From the NCBI RefSeq assembly GCF_016597725.1, contig NZ_VCGY01000001.1, positions 372,001 through 436,000 on the forward strand: a stretch of 64,000 nucleotides of DNA, read 5' to 3'. The notes under the pieces were generated by a model that was given only the letters and a program-made list of their open reading frames with translations, did not search any database and was not told where the DNA came from. The stretch's first letter is position 1, and each line of letters starts with the position of its first letter. This document shows, piece by piece, positions 47,479-57,181 of this stretch. The DNA comes from Marinobacter sp. 1-4A. GTDB taxonomy: Bacteria; Pseudomonadota; Gammaproteobacteria; Pseudomonadales; Oleiphilaceae. A program made the position numbers and the translations under genes.

Positions 47479-49460
47479 TGTTTTATTGTTTCTCCGGCAG
47501 ACCATTCAGGGAATGGTCGCCATTGTGTTTTCCAAGCTGCAATTTTCTCCGGTTTCATCGGTCTGGCAATGGCGTAACCCTGCGCATCATAGCAGCCAAG
47601 GCGAATTAGGAGCTCGCCATGCTCCCTGGTCTCTACGCCCTCCGCTACTAGGTTTCTGTCGAAAGCATTGGCGAGGCCAATTATGCCTTTGAGAATAGCA
47701 ATGTCGTCGACATTCGAGAGTGCGCCGTTTACAAACCCTTGATCTATTTTCAGGGTGTTTACTGGCAATTGTTTGAGATAGGAAAGCGAAGAGTACCCGG
47801 TACCAAAATCATCGAGAGAAAAGGTTACACCCAAGCTTTGGCAGTCCCGGATGATATCACTTGCTTTATCAAGTTCACCAAGGGCTGCAGTTTCCAAAAT
47901 TTCCAGATCTAGCCGATGTGGAGCCACTTGCGGATAACAGTCCAGTGCCCGGGCCAATCGCGATACAAAATTCGGGTGCTGAAGGTGTACAGCAGCAATG
48001 TTCACACCCACATCCAGAGTTAGACCTTCGCTATTCCAAACGCTCATCTGTCGAAGCGCCTGATCAATAACCCACTCTCCAATATCAATCATCAGAGGGT
48101 GGTGCTCCAATGCCGGTAAAAAGTGGATGGGGCTTAACATACCCTTATCCGGGTGATCCCATCGAATAAGCGCTTCTACACCAATGACTCTGCCTGAACG
48201 AAGGCAGACTTTGGGCTGATAAAGTAGCAGGAACTGGTTTTCCATTAACCCTTCTCGCACATCCGCCAGCAGCTGCTGGCGCACCACAGACTGGCGCTGT
48301 GCATCGGCGTCCAAAAACAGCCAGCTACCTTTTTGTTCTTGCTTGGCGCGAAACAGCGTGTGGTCCGCTTGCCGAAGAATCGTGTCCCCATCATCTGCAC
48401 CGTCATGGGGGAAGCGAACCACCCCTGCCGTAAACGCCATGGAAATTGTACCGCCATTAAGAACAAATGGTTGTTCTGCAGTAAGCCTTAGCGCAGTTAA
48501 TTGGGCTTCCACCTTGCCGCTGTCCAATAGCAGTACAACAAACTCGTCCCCGCTAATCCGCGCAAGTTGGCCACCTTGAACCAAGGCGTCTTTCCAGCGC
48601 CTTGCGAGCACCCCGAGCAAGCGGTCAGCGCACTCTTCACCAAAGCGGGCATTCACCTTGTGGAAGTTGTCCAAATCAATGGAAATCAGCGCTGCTGACT
48701 CGCGGGGTAATTGTTCCTGCTGAATGAGGTGTCGGATTTCCCGGAGCATGCCATTGCGATTCATCAGGCCGGTAACCGGATCTGAATATGCCAAAAACTG
48801 GAGTTGCTCCTCGTGGTCCGTCGCCTGCTGCGCCAGAGCAGCGGACAACTTATCGTGCTGCAGCCGAGCCAACTCATCTTCAGCACGTAGCCGCGCCATT
48901 TTTTCACGCATCAACTGTATGGTGCCCGCAGAAAGCTTGCCGTAAATCTCCAACAGCGCCGAAACCATCACCGACACAGCACCGCTCAACTGGCTGTCGA
49001 CCTCCTTTCGCGCTTCAGGAATCGAAAGGCCACGCTCAACTGCCTTGATGGTCAATGCCATTCGACGGTCTGATTCCAGAATATGAAAGACCAGCCATCG
49101 CGTCAGGTAATTGAACAGTTCCGCCATAACCTTTTCTTCAGGCTCTTTGCTGGAACGGAACACCTGAATCTGTACAAAGAAAAGCTGATGGCTGTCATGG
49201 TGGTTGCGCACCATTTCTTGCTCACCGAGTGCGGCTTTCCATAGTTTCTCTTCAGCTTTGAAGTGATAGGCCGCATAAGCAAGCAGCTCATCCAGAATAT
49301 GGCCGCATTCAAGCTCTGAAGTGCTGGAGGCGAAGTGCCAGGCAAGCCGGTTTAGAATTTCAACCAGTACCCTGTGTTGCTGGTCAATCTCATCGATACC
49401 CGTTTCGAAATTCCGGTTCCACGGAAAAATTTCAAAAACCGCAGTGTCGTCATCAGACAT
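47475..49460 (-). CDS. hemerythrin-GGDEF-EAL c-di-GMP signalling protein
   Basis: A 661-residue soluble protein: bacteriohemerythrin domain (residues 10-135), helical linker (about 140-215), GGDEF domain (about 225-385) and EAL domain (about 400-650). All seven di-iron ligands are present: His29, His66, Glu70, His87, His91, His126 and Asp131. The GGDEF loop reads SGDEF (near 302-306), still compatible with activity; no RxxD inhibitory site is seen. The EAL domain keeps EALIRW, LDDFGTGYSSL, LKIDQGF and AEGVE, so hydrolysis is likely. Expected to tie c-di-GMP turnover to oxygen, nitric oxide or redox state. Confidence 0.92.
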   Translation of the reverse strand: MSDDDTAVFEIFPWNRNFETGIDEIDQQHRVLVEILNRLAWHFASSTSELECGHILDELLAYAAYHFKAEEKLWKAALGEQEMVRNHHDSHQLFFVQIQVFRSSKEPEEKVMAELFNYLTRWLVFHILESDRRMALTIKAVERGLSIPEARKEVDSQLSGAVSVMVSALLEIYGKLSAGTIQLMREKMARLRAEDELARLQHDKLSAALAQQATDHEEQLQFLAYSDPVTGLMNRNGMLREIRHLIQQEQLPRESAALISIDLDNFHKVNARFGEECADRLLGVLARRWKDALVQGGQLARISGDEFVVLLLDSGKVEAQLTALRLTAEQPFVLNGGTISMAFTAGVVRFPHDGADDGDTILRQADHTLFRAKQEQKGSWLFLDADAQRQSVVRQQLLADVREGLMENQFLLLYQPKVCLRSGRVIGVEALIRWDHPDKGMLSPIHFLPALEHHPLMIDIGEWVIDQALRQMSVWNSEGLTLDVGVNIAAVHLQHPNFVSRLARALDCYPQVAPHRLDLEILETAALGELDKASDIIRDCQSLGVTFSLDDFGTGYSSLSYLKQLPVNTLKIDQGFVNGALSNVDDIAILKGIIGLANAFDRNLVAEGVETREHGELLIRLGCYDAQGYAIARPMKPEKIAAWKTQWRPFPEWSAGETIKQ

Positions 49461-49675
49461 GGTTTGGGGCCTGTAATTCGTTGATAAACGCAGCCTTTAG
49501 CATAGCCTAATTTATAGCCCATTTTTCAACAGGCTTTCTAAAAGAGCAGCGCGATGCATTTACGGTGAATCCTCTTTGGCCCATGAAATTGACATATTCG
49601 TAGGTGAAGATTTCCAGCTTCTGCTAGAACTTTATACAGCCAACACACTTTGAGGTGGCTGCGAGGGATAGTTCA

Positions 49676-50389
49676 ATGGATAGCATCACCGTACAGCTCT
49701 ATCGGTACAACCCGGAAACCGACAATACTCCCTATATTCAAGACGTGGAAGTAGATGCAAGCTACCGCAAGCGCATGGTGCTGGACGTTCTTGAACACCT
49801 AAAAATAATTGACCCTACACTCTCCTTTCGCCGTTCCTGCCGGGAGGGAGTCTGTGGCTCTGACGGTTTGAATATTAACGGTCGCAACGGGCTGGGGTGC
49901 ATCACACGAGTGTCGGATGCCTTGGGCAAGTCAAACAAACTGGTTATCCGGCCACTACCCGGCATGCCGGTCATCCGCGACTTGGTGGTAGATCAGTCTT
50001 TATTCTTCAAGCAATATAGAAGCATTCAGCCGTGGTTAATCAATGACTCACCCCGGCCAGCGATTGAACGACTCCAAAGCCCCGAAGATCGCGCAAAGCT
50101 GGATGGCCTGTACGAGTGCATTCTGTGCGCCTGCTGTTCGTCTGCCTGCCCGTCTTGGTGGTGGAACCCGGAAAAATACGTTGGGCCGGCAGGCTTGCTG
50201 CAAGCCCACCGGTTTTTACTCGATTCCAGAGATACAGCAACCGCGGAACGGCTGGCAAAGCTTGAGGATCCCTTCAGTGTGTTCCGCTGTCGAGGCATAG
50301 GTAATTGCACGGCCTATTGCCCGAAAGGTCTGAACCCTATGAAACAGATTGGCCGCATCAAAGCCATGCTGTTTCGCCAGCAAGTTTAA
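49676..50389 (+). CDS. succinate dehydrogenase/fumarate reductase iron-sulfur subunit, orphan copy
   Basis: A 237-residue SdhB/FrdB-family protein. All three cluster motifs are complete: 2Fe-2S (SCREGVCGSDG followed by a fourth Cys in GLGC), 4Fe-4S (CILCACCSSACP) and 3Fe-4S (CRGIGNC...CPKG). ATG 49676 has GAGGG eight bases upstream. No sdhA, sdhC or sdhD is next to it; on the left is the divergent c-di-GMP gene and on the right a convergent unrelated gene. Either a second copy or a displaced subunit. Confidence 0.9.
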   Translation: MDSITVQLYRYNPETDNTPYIQDVEVDASYRKRMVLDVLEHLKIIDPTLSFRRSCREGVCGSDGLNINGRNGLGCITRVSDALGKSNKLVIRPLPGMPVIRDLVVDQSLFFKQYRSIQPWLINDSPRPAIERLQSPEDRAKLDGLYECILCACCSSACPSWWWNPEKYVGPAGLLQAHRFLLDSRDTATAERLAKLEDPFSVFRCRGIGNCTAYCPKGLNPMKQIGRIKAMLFRQQV

Positions 50390-50411
50390 ACTGGGTTTAC
50401 CGCCGGAAAAT

Positions 50412-50957
50412 TTAGCCCGTTTCTGTGGGAGTATCCACTTCCGGATCTTTGTCTAAAAACAGCTTTTCAAGCTTCAGAAGACCGTCCTGAATAAGATCGA
50501 AACCTTTGTCGATTTCTGCCCCAAGCGTTTCATTCATCATTCCCAGCGCCACGATTTGGTCTCTGGCTTCTGAGTAACCTTGCTCAATGCCGGCTCTGGC
50601 CTGAGCCATCAGATCCGCCAGCTTTTCCATATCTGCACCGCCGTCCGCTTCTGCCTGCAGACGGTTTTGCACAAACCCGAGGATAACGCTGGCAACATCT
50701 GAGGCAGAGGGTGGCTGAGCCTGTGCAGCGTATTTATCGGCTCCGGAAACAGCTTTATTTTGGCCGCCCATGGCCTCCTGCAGCCGCTGTTCCATGCGTG
50801 TGCGCATCACATTGATGGCATCCGCTGGTGTACGAATACTCGCCTGCTTTTCAACTCTCGCCTCAGTCGTTACCCGACTGACGGGCTTAGTATCTGTGGG
50901 GCCCGTATTCACGCGACCGGTCATATCCGGCCCGCGACCAATGATTGGCGCTACCAT
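50412..50957 (-). CDS. DUF5610-type protein
   Basis: A 181-residue, probably cytoplasmic, mainly helical protein. The region SDVASVILGFVQNRLQAEA resembles DUF5610, a family of unknown role. The N-terminal 70 residues are low-complexity and polar. ATG 50957 has AGGAGG seven or so bases upstream; the frame back to 51017 has no such site. It converges with the orphan SdhB gene, 22 bp apart. Confidence 0.72.
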   Translation of the reverse strand: MVAPIIGRGPDMTGRVNTGPTDTKPVSRVTTEARVEKQASIRTPADAINVMRTRMEQRLQEAMGGQNKAVSGADKYAAQAQPPSASDVASVILGFVQNRLQAEADGGADMEKLADLMAQARAGIEQGYSEARDQIVALGMMNETLGAEIDKGFDLIQDGLLKLEKLFLDKDPEVDTPTETG

Positions 50958-51060
50958 AGCCTTTACCTCCTGCAAGGTTCTGTATGTAACGGGTAACGGC
51001 AAATGGCCACACAACATTAAGAACTATTGGTTATAACGCATCTAAAAGGCTATGGAGCCC

Positions 51061-51405
51061 CTACTTCTTTATCCAGTGCCCATCTACCTGAATGTACTGA
51101 CCGGAAGGTGTTTTCTCCACCGCTTTCTGGCCCGCTACGGTTTCGACCTTTGTGACGGCTATGCCATGCTTTTCAGCAATCTTTTTATAAGCTTCACGCC
51201 GTGCATCGTTAATTGCGCCCGCGATGTCTTTTGATTTTTGATCGGAACCTACAGCCGCGAGATAGCCTGATGGTGTCTCGCCTACAAGACCTTGGCTTTT
51301 TGCAGACTCAAGGGCATTTTTTGCTTCATCCAAACTCATAGCCATCGCAGGCAGGGCCAGGCTGAACGCTAATAGCAGAGCGCTGAATCGGGCAACTAAT
51401 GTCAT
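51061..51405 (-). CDS. ydbL: YdbL-family (DUF1318) periplasmic protein
   Basis: A 114-residue exported protein: signal peptide of about 22 residues ending PAMA, then SLDEAKNALESAKSQGLVGE and the DUF1318 tail with QVDGHWIKK. In E. coli YdbL assists the YdbH-YnbE intermembrane complex. TTAAGGAG precedes ATG 51405. It follows ynbE by 44 bp on the same strand. Confidence 0.9.
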   Translation of the reverse strand: MTLVARFSALLLAFSLALPAMAMSLDEAKNALESAKSQGLVGETPSGYLAAVGSDQKSKDIAGAINDARREAYKKIAEKHGIAVTKVETVAGQKAVEKTPSGQYIQVDGHWIKK

Positions 51406-51449
51406 GGTTAACTCCTTAAAAAAATCGTTTGAACAAAATACCAAGGCAA

Positions 51450-51665
51450 TCAGAACAAACCCTTCTCGCTAAACAGTTCATCTACATCCTTATCGACCTT
51501 CACGTAAATTTCGTGCTGAATTTTCACGTTAAGGTTTACTGTAATCGGCTCTTTAGGCGCAGCGACCTGAACGGTCGGGGTGCACGCAACGACTAAACCA
51601 CCCATAGCTAGGCCCGCACAAAGAGCGGACAAGCGCCGGGGAAAGCTCGAACCATATTGCGTCAT
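51450..51665 (-). CDS. ynbE: YnbE-family lipoprotein
   Basis: A 71-residue lipoprotein with lipobox LVVAC (acylated Cys28) and the short YnbE domain (ITVNLNVKIQHEIYVKV). In E. coli YnbE sits in the outer membrane and extends the beta-sheet of YdbH to bridge the periplasm. Order ydbH-ynbE-ydbL is conserved. Confidence 0.93.
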   Translation of the reverse strand: MTQYGSSFPRRLSALCAGLAMGGLVVACTPTVQVAAPKEPITVNLNVKIQHEIYVKVDKDVDELFSEKGLF

Positions 51666-51689
51666 ATCGATGTACTCCTTTGTTATCCT

Positions 51690-54404
51690 TTACTCTAACA
51701 GGTCGCCCGAATCACGTTCGCGGTTCTTCAATAATTTTTTGACCCTTTCCGCGACGGCATCACTAACCCTGCCGCTTAGCTGCAAACTGGTCAGCAGCGC
51801 TGGAATGTTCTCCTCCAAATTAATATTCAGCACCACAGGCTGCCCTTTTCCAACCTCCGGGCTGTTGCCTTCAAGGTGGAGTTTCAGCATTAGGGTGCCG
51901 TCTTCATCATAGTCAATACCGCTATCGAGCACGGAGTAGCGGAAGTCTTCCAGTGCCCGCGCAACCAGCTTCATAGACTCGCTCTGGCTGGCAAGCGCTT
52001 TGAGCCGCTCTGCTGTTACTTGCAGGCGCCCGCCCGGTTTGACGGCATCAATACGGCCTTGCTCTATCTTTATTCCGGTAGCCGGATCAAAGAGAACGGG
52101 CACAGTTCCACTGAGAATGCCTGTGCCCGCCAGACCTTCTGCTGGGTATAACTGTAAAAGCCGAGCCAGACTAAGCTGGTTAAGCTCAACGGGAATGGTC
52201 ACCGGCGCTTGCGCCAGATCCCAGCTTCCGGGTTGAATGTTTACATCGCCACCCAGCGCACCTATATGGGCAGTTTCCAGAGCCAACTCTCCAGACGCCA
52301 ATTGCGCAATAGAAGCCTCGTAGCCACCCACGAAACGCACCGGCCCAACCGGCAGCCCCGGGTTAACCTCTTCAATAGTCAGTTCAGGCACATCTACTTT
52401 AATGCGCTCACTTTCAAGGGAGAACTCTGCGGCGCCGTTCATCCTGCTCCAGACGGTGCGATCATACGTGCCACTCCAATCGGCAAGCACCAGCCTCCCA
52501 GCCAGCTGCATTGCACCTTTTTGCGGCTTTTTAAGGGTAGCATTGGCACTGACATTGCCGCCGGAGACCAGAAGTAAGGGTGGCCATGCGGTAAATATGC
52601 GAGACAACGCCTCAGCCTCACTTTCGCCGCTGACTCGCGTCTTGGCCTCAAGCACCAATAAGCCTCGGTAGGGAAAAGCCACGTCGAAATTCATGGATGT
52701 ACCAGCTTTGGCTTTTAGCACCCCTTTAACGTCTGCCCGGTCTAGGTTGGCATTTACATGTCCATTGAACTGCCAGGACTGCGGCAGAAGCTGAGTGTGC
52801 CGAATCTGTTTTGCCGTGAGGCCAACCGGCCCGGTTAACGAAAACTGATTTAGCCTTCCTTGCTCCTGGCGGTACCCTGCACTCAGGGTTGCTCCCGAGA
52901 AACTCACGCTCAGCCCCGAAAGCAACAGGCTATCCGCCGGTGCAGTGCCAGATACCGGCTCAAGCTTCTCGGCTTCCAGCAGTGTCGGCTCAGTGAATTT
53001 CAGCATCGCCGCACTGGTATCAAGCCAGCCAGTGAATGTAGCTTTCGCCGTGGGCTTGGCCATCCGCCAGCCAGCCATCGCCAGTTGGGGCAGTGCCGCA
53101 GTGAGCTGCGTATTCCCCAAAAGCGCCCGCCAAGAAGGACTTGTGGCCAGAGCCAAGTGTGAGCGGATAGAGATGTTTGCACCGCCTCGGCTGGTCAACT
53201 CCAGTTTCAACGGCAGCAGGGGCTGTTCCGGATCGATTTGGGCCGCAGGAGGCAAGGAGGGGCGAGCGGCGATAGCTTGTGCAGGCCTAACGGACAACTT
53301 GAGATATTCCGGACGCATCAGTTCCGGTATCTTTTTGATCCAGGAGGCCGGGTGTCTCAATTCCAGATCGGCCTGCATGGTTTCCGGCTGCCAGTCGCCC
53401 TCGTTTAACTTCATGGCAAGTTCAGCATTGCCGCTAATACTTCCAACCCCCGGTGCCGGCCAGGGTTGTGGCAACAACGCATGTACTTTCACGCTCCCTG
53501 TTGCGCCGGACAAAAAACTGGTATCTCCGGGGCCTAACAAATTCCAGCTGGCTGCTAGTGAGCCGGTATCCGGCTGATCCGGCCACTGTTCTATAGGTAT
53601 GGTTTGCCAGGTTTGCAGCCAAGCCAGCAACCAGTCGGTTTGCGGTAAGTCTGGGACTTTAATAGAGCCGCTCCAGGATGCCAAACCCTTAGTATTCCGG
53701 GCAGTGTAGTCTGAAAAAGCCGTCAGATACTCTTTGCCATCAATGGATACCTCTGCGGAGACATTCAGATTATCGCGCCCGGAGCTATCAAGAATTGCGG
53801 ACACGCCCAACTGATGACCTTTATGGTCAAGCTGCACATTGGCTTTTACCGGGAGCCGTCCGCTTGCTGCCACGAGCGAGGGGATATCTGGGCCAGCGTC
53901 CGAAGCAGGAATCGATCGCGAACTGGTTATGGTTAAGCCGCCTTCCAGTGAACAGTGGCCTGTCTCGCAGGGCAATGTCACTTCAAATTTTTGAACACCA
54001 ACTTCCGCAGGCAGCCATGCCAGCAGCTCTGCTTGCCACTGGCTCGACGGTTGCGGTTCCGTCTGCTCCACTGGTTTAGCGTCGAGATCTAGCTCCAAAT
54101 AACTGGCTGTTAGTCTGGTGAGCTGGGGCTGCCACCCGCTCCCCCATTCCGGCCAGCGCCAGCCCAGTGACAAGTTCTGACTGTGTAAGACCAGATCTCT
54201 TGCCGGCAGGGACTGGTTCAACTTCAGTTCGCGCACAGATACACCACTGAAGGATAAATCCAGCCCTTGCCATTCCAGAGTTTCAATGCCGTTCTGCTCC
54301 AGCATCTGGCTCCATAAATGGCGAGCTGTCAGAATGCCAACCAGCACGGCAAGTGCAACGACTGCAAACAGGCCCCAGCCAAGTGGTTTCCAAGCAATGC
54401 GCAT
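51690..54404 (-). CDS. ydbH: YdbH, AsmA/TamB-like intermembrane lipid-transport protein
   Basis: A 904-residue protein with one N-terminal membrane anchor (LGWGLFAVVALAVLVGILTA) and a long beta-rich periplasmic part; the C-terminal YdbH domain carries LLQLYPAEGLAGTGILSGTVPV. YdbH, TamB and YhdP act partly redundantly in moving phospholipid to the outer membrane in E. coli. AGGAGA lies nine bases before ATG 54404. It ends 24 bp before ynbE, with which it forms a complex. Confidence 0.92.
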   Translation of the reverse strand: MRIAWKPLGWGLFAVVALAVLVGILTARHLWSQMLEQNGIETLEWQGLDLSFSGVSVRELKLNQSLPARDLVLHSQNLSLGWRWPEWGSGWQPQLTRLTASYLELDLDAKPVEQTEPQPSSQWQAELLAWLPAEVGVQKFEVTLPCETGHCSLEGGLTITSSRSIPASDAGPDIPSLVAASGRLPVKANVQLDHKGHQLGVSAILDSSGRDNLNVSAEVSIDGKEYLTAFSDYTARNTKGLASWSGSIKVPDLPQTDWLLAWLQTWQTIPIEQWPDQPDTGSLAASWNLLGPGDTSFLSGATGSVKVHALLPQPWPAPGVGSISGNAELAMKLNEGDWQPETMQADLELRHPASWIKKIPELMRPEYLKLSVRPAQAIAARPSLPPAAQIDPEQPLLPLKLELTSRGGANISIRSHLALATSPSWRALLGNTQLTAALPQLAMAGWRMAKPTAKATFTGWLDTSAAMLKFTEPTLLEAEKLEPVSGTAPADSLLLSGLSVSFSGATLSAGYRQEQGRLNQFSLTGPVGLTAKQIRHTQLLPQSWQFNGHVNANLDRADVKGVLKAKAGTSMNFDVAFPYRGLLVLEAKTRVSGESEAEALSRIFTAWPPLLLVSGGNVSANATLKKPQKGAMQLAGRLVLADWSGTYDRTVWSRMNGAAEFSLESERIKVDVPELTIEEVNPGLPVGPVRFVGGYEASIAQLASGELALETAHIGALGGDVNIQPGSWDLAQAPVTIPVELNQLSLARLLQLYPAEGLAGTGILSGTVPVLFDPATGIKIEQGRIDAVKPGGRLQVTAERLKALASQSESMKLVARALEDFRYSVLDSGIDYDEDGTLMLKLHLEGNSPEVGKGQPVVLNINLEENIPALLTSLQLSGRVSDAVAERVKKLLKNRERDSGDLLE

Positions 54405-54499
54405 TACGGGCTATCTCCTGACCCGATACCGGTTTATGGGAGACCCCTACCGTACATTGGTTGCTATGACCGGAACAGTTACAGTAAATGCATGGATGA

Positions 54500-54516
54500 C
54501 TAGTGTCCCGTCTGGC
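54500..54516 (-). repeat. dispersed 17-mer, copy 2
   Basis: Identical on the minus strand to 7658-7674 (GCCAGACGGGACACTAG). It lies 4 bp past the NSS stop and 95 bp upstream of ydbH, pointing at ydbH. Confidence 0.6.
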
Positions 54517-54520
54517 TCCC

Positions 54521-55903
54521 TCAAATCAGGTTATAGAGGAACACGATCGCGATACCTGCCGGGGTTACAAACTTCAGTACCACCATGAAGGCTTTGAACG
54601 CACCGCCTTCCAGGCCGATATCTTCTGCAAGCCCCTCACGCCGGATAATCCAGCCTGCAAACAGCGCAATGGCCAAACCGCCTAACGGCATCATGAGGTT
54701 AGAGACCAGAAAGTCGAGCAGATCGAATACGGTTTTGCCTTCAAAGAAGCCGATAAAGCCCAGAGGATGCACATCGCCCCACAGATTAAACGACAGCACT
54801 GTGCCTATGCCGATAAACCAGACAGCAAAACCGCCAGCCACTGCACTTTTTACTCTGGTTACCCCCTTGTGCTCTTCAAGCCATTCAACAACCGGCTCCA
54901 GCATGGAAATAGCCGAAGTAATGGCCGCCACCAACAGCAATGCAAAAAAGATAGTACCGAATACAATGCCGCCGCCCATCTGACCAAAGGCTAGTGGCAA
55001 GGTCACAAAAATCAGTCCCGGCCCGGCGCCCGCCTCAAGGCCATTGGCAAACACCAGCGGGAAGATGGCAAGCCCCGCAAGCAAAGCCACACTGGTATCC
55101 AGAACCGCGATGGTCATGGCAGTTTTGGCAATATTGATGTTTTTGGGCAGATAAGAGCCGTATGCCATCAAAACACCGATACCAATACTTAGCGTAAACG
55201 CCGCATGGCCAAGGGCAACCAAAACGCCCTCGGTAGTTAGACGACTGAAGTCCGGCGAGAACATGAATCTGACAGCGCGACCGAAACTGCCGCTGCCCAT
55301 GGCATAGAAAACCATCACAATCAGGAGTAAAAACAGCAGTGGCATCAGCATGTTGACGGCTTTTTCCAAGCCTGAACGAATACCGCGCCCCACTATAAAC
55401 ACAACAATGGCCATAAAGACCGTGTGCCATAGCAACAGCTCCCAAGGATTGGACAGCAGATTGTTGAACTGCCCACCTATGGCTTCTGCGTCCGCGCCAA
55501 CGAACATCCCGATGGCCGCCTTACCAATATAAACCAGCGCCCAGCCGCCGATCACGGCATAAAAAGAAAGCACCAAAAAAGACGCCACCACGCCATTCCA
55601 TCCGATGATGCGCCAACCTTTGGACGTACCCTCGGCTTTTGTAAGGGTGCGCATGGTTGCGATTGGGCTTTGCCCGCCGCGGCGGCCAAGCATAATTTCT
55701 GCAATAAGAACCGGCACGCCAATCAGGAAAATGCATGCGAGGTAAACCAAAACAAAAGCACCACCACCGTTTTCACCGGTGATGTAAGGAAACTTCCAAA
55801 TATTGCCAAGCCCGACGGCGGAGCCTGCTGCGGCCAGAATAAAGGCCATTTTTGAGGTCCAGAGGTTATTAGCCTGTTGGTGGGGGTGAACCGTCTCGTT
55901 CAT
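54521..55903 (-). CDS. sodium-dependent NSS/SNF family transporter
   Basis: A 460-residue inner-membrane protein with 11-12 helices. Helix 1 has the unwound, sodium-binding segment AAAGSAVGLGNIWKFPY typical of LeuT-like symporters. Family members import tryptophan, tyrosine, other amino acids or amines. GGAGAG precedes ATG 55903. It sits just after the aminotransferase and oxidoreductase genes on the same strand, which suggests an amino-acid substrate used by them. Substrate is inferred. Confidence 0.92.
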   Translation of the reverse strand: MNETVHPHQQANNLWTSKMAFILAAAGSAVGLGNIWKFPYITGENGGGAFVLVYLACIFLIGVPVLIAEIMLGRRGGQSPIATMRTLTKAEGTSKGWRIIGWNGVVASFLVLSFYAVIGGWALVYIGKAAIGMFVGADAEAIGGQFNNLLSNPWELLLWHTVFMAIVVFIVGRGIRSGLEKAVNMLMPLLFLLLIVMVFYAMGSGSFGRAVRFMFSPDFSRLTTEGVLVALGHAAFTLSIGIGVLMAYGSYLPKNINIAKTAMTIAVLDTSVALLAGLAIFPLVFANGLEAGAGPGLIFVTLPLAFGQMGGGIVFGTIFFALLLVAAITSAISMLEPVVEWLEEHKGVTRVKSAVAGGFAVWFIGIGTVLSFNLWGDVHPLGFIGFFEGKTVFDLLDFLVSNLMMPLGGLAIALFAGWIIRREGLAEDIGLEGGAFKAFMVVLKFVTPAGIAIVFLYNLI

Positions 55904-55999
55904 TGCGCTCTCCGAATAGTTGTTGTTGTCGAATCGTAATAACGCAAAGCCTCTGCGAGAGAGGCTCTGGTACCTTGCTATTCAAGGAATAAGTGATGG

Positions 56000-57181
56000 T
56001 TAGATAAGGCCGCGTATCGCGCTGGCAACTTGCGGCAATACTCGCGCATTCAGGCCAGCCACATTTACTCGGCTGCTTTCAAGCATGTAAATACCATGCT
56101 CTTCCCGCAGCTGGCGAACCTGTTCCGGGGGTATGCCCAGAAACGAGAACATACCTCGCTGGCGTGCAATAAAGCCGAAGTCGCCTGCTGGCGCCAAGGC
56201 ATCTGCAAAAGCATGCCGCAGGCCAAGAATGCGCTCACACATGGCATTCAACTCGCCCAGCCAGTTAGCGCGCAGAACATCGTCACCCAGAATGGTTTCT
56301 ACAATGGCGGCACCATGGGCCGGGGGCATCGAGTAATGCGAGCGCACAACGCTCAGCAACTGACTGGTTGCCGTCTGGTTAATCGCTGCGGTGGCCGAAA
56401 TCAGCATCAGAGCGCCAGTGCGTTCCCGGTAAAGACCAAAGTTCTTGGAACAGGAGGCAGCTATAACCATTTCCGGCACTTGGCTCGCCAAATAACGCAA
56501 GCCAGCTGCGTCTTCTTCAAGGCCCTCGCCCAATCCTTGATAGGCCATATCCACGAAAGGCAAAAGGCCTTTACGCTGAATCAGTTCGGTTACTGCTCGC
56601 CATTGCTCAAACGTGAGATCGGCACCGGAAGGGTTGTGACAGCAGCCATGAAGCAGCACAACATCACCTGCTTCGGCACCTTCAAGGGTGTCGAGCATGG
56701 CTTGAAAATCCACCGTTAATGTCTGCCGGTTTAGATAGGGATATTCGCAAATATCCAAGCCAGCACCACCCAGCAAAGGTATGTGGTTTGCCCAAGTGGG
56801 CGTGCTGACCCAAACTTTGGTATCCGGCTGGCACAAGCGGAAAAACTCCGCTGCCATCCGCAAGGCCCCGCAACCGCCAGGCGTCTGAATCACTGAAACA
56901 CAGCCATCACGGATCAGACCGCTGCTTTCACTCAGAATCAGGCGCGCCATAGACTCGTTGAAGCCTGCAGCGCCCGCCGGTCCTACGTAGCTTTTGGTCG
57001 TTTCTACTTCCAACAGGCGCCGCTCGGCTTCATGCACCGACGCCATGATGGGCGTCTTACCTGCATCATCCTTGTAGACTCCGATGCCCAGATCGACCTT
57101 GTTGGGCCGGGTATCTTCCCGGAACGCTTGCATCAACTGCAGTATCGGATCCGGGGGTAGCTGCTTCAGCGCCTCAAACAT
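56000..57181 (-). CDS. aromatic/aspartate aminotransferase (class Ia)
   Basis: A 393-residue PLP enzyme of the AspC/TyrB group. The start FEALKQLPPDPILQLMQAFR and the PLP lysine in SCSKNFGLYRERTG are diagnostic; the conserved Arg near the C-terminus binds the carboxylate. The tie to the oxidoreductase (8-bp overlap, ATG 57181 within the upstream stop region) argues for an aromatic or branched 2-oxoacid product. Pure aspartate use is possible. Confidence 0.9.
   Translation of the reverse strand: MFEALKQLPPDPILQLMQAFREDTRPNKVDLGIGVYKDDAGKTPIMASVHEAERRLLEVETTKSYVGPAGAAGFNESMARLILSESSGLIRDGCVSVIQTPGGCGALRMAAEFFRLCQPDTKVWVSTPTWANHIPLLGGAGLDICEYPYLNRQTLTVDFQAMLDTLEGAEAGDVVLLHGCCHNPSGADLTFEQWRAVTELIQRKGLLPFVDMAYQGLGEGLEEDAAGLRYLASQVPEMVIAASCSKNFGLYRERTGALMLISATAAINQTATSQLLSVVRSHYSMPPAHGAAIVETILGDDVLRANWLGELNAMCERILGLRHAFADALAPAGDFGFIARQRGMFSFLGIPPEQVRQLREEHGIYMLESSRVNVAGLNARVLPQVASAIRGLI

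Noticed and set aside
48541-48560. SGDEF loop taken as a dead cyclase
   Set aside because: Ser in the first position is known in active cyclases; activity cannot be excluded by this change.
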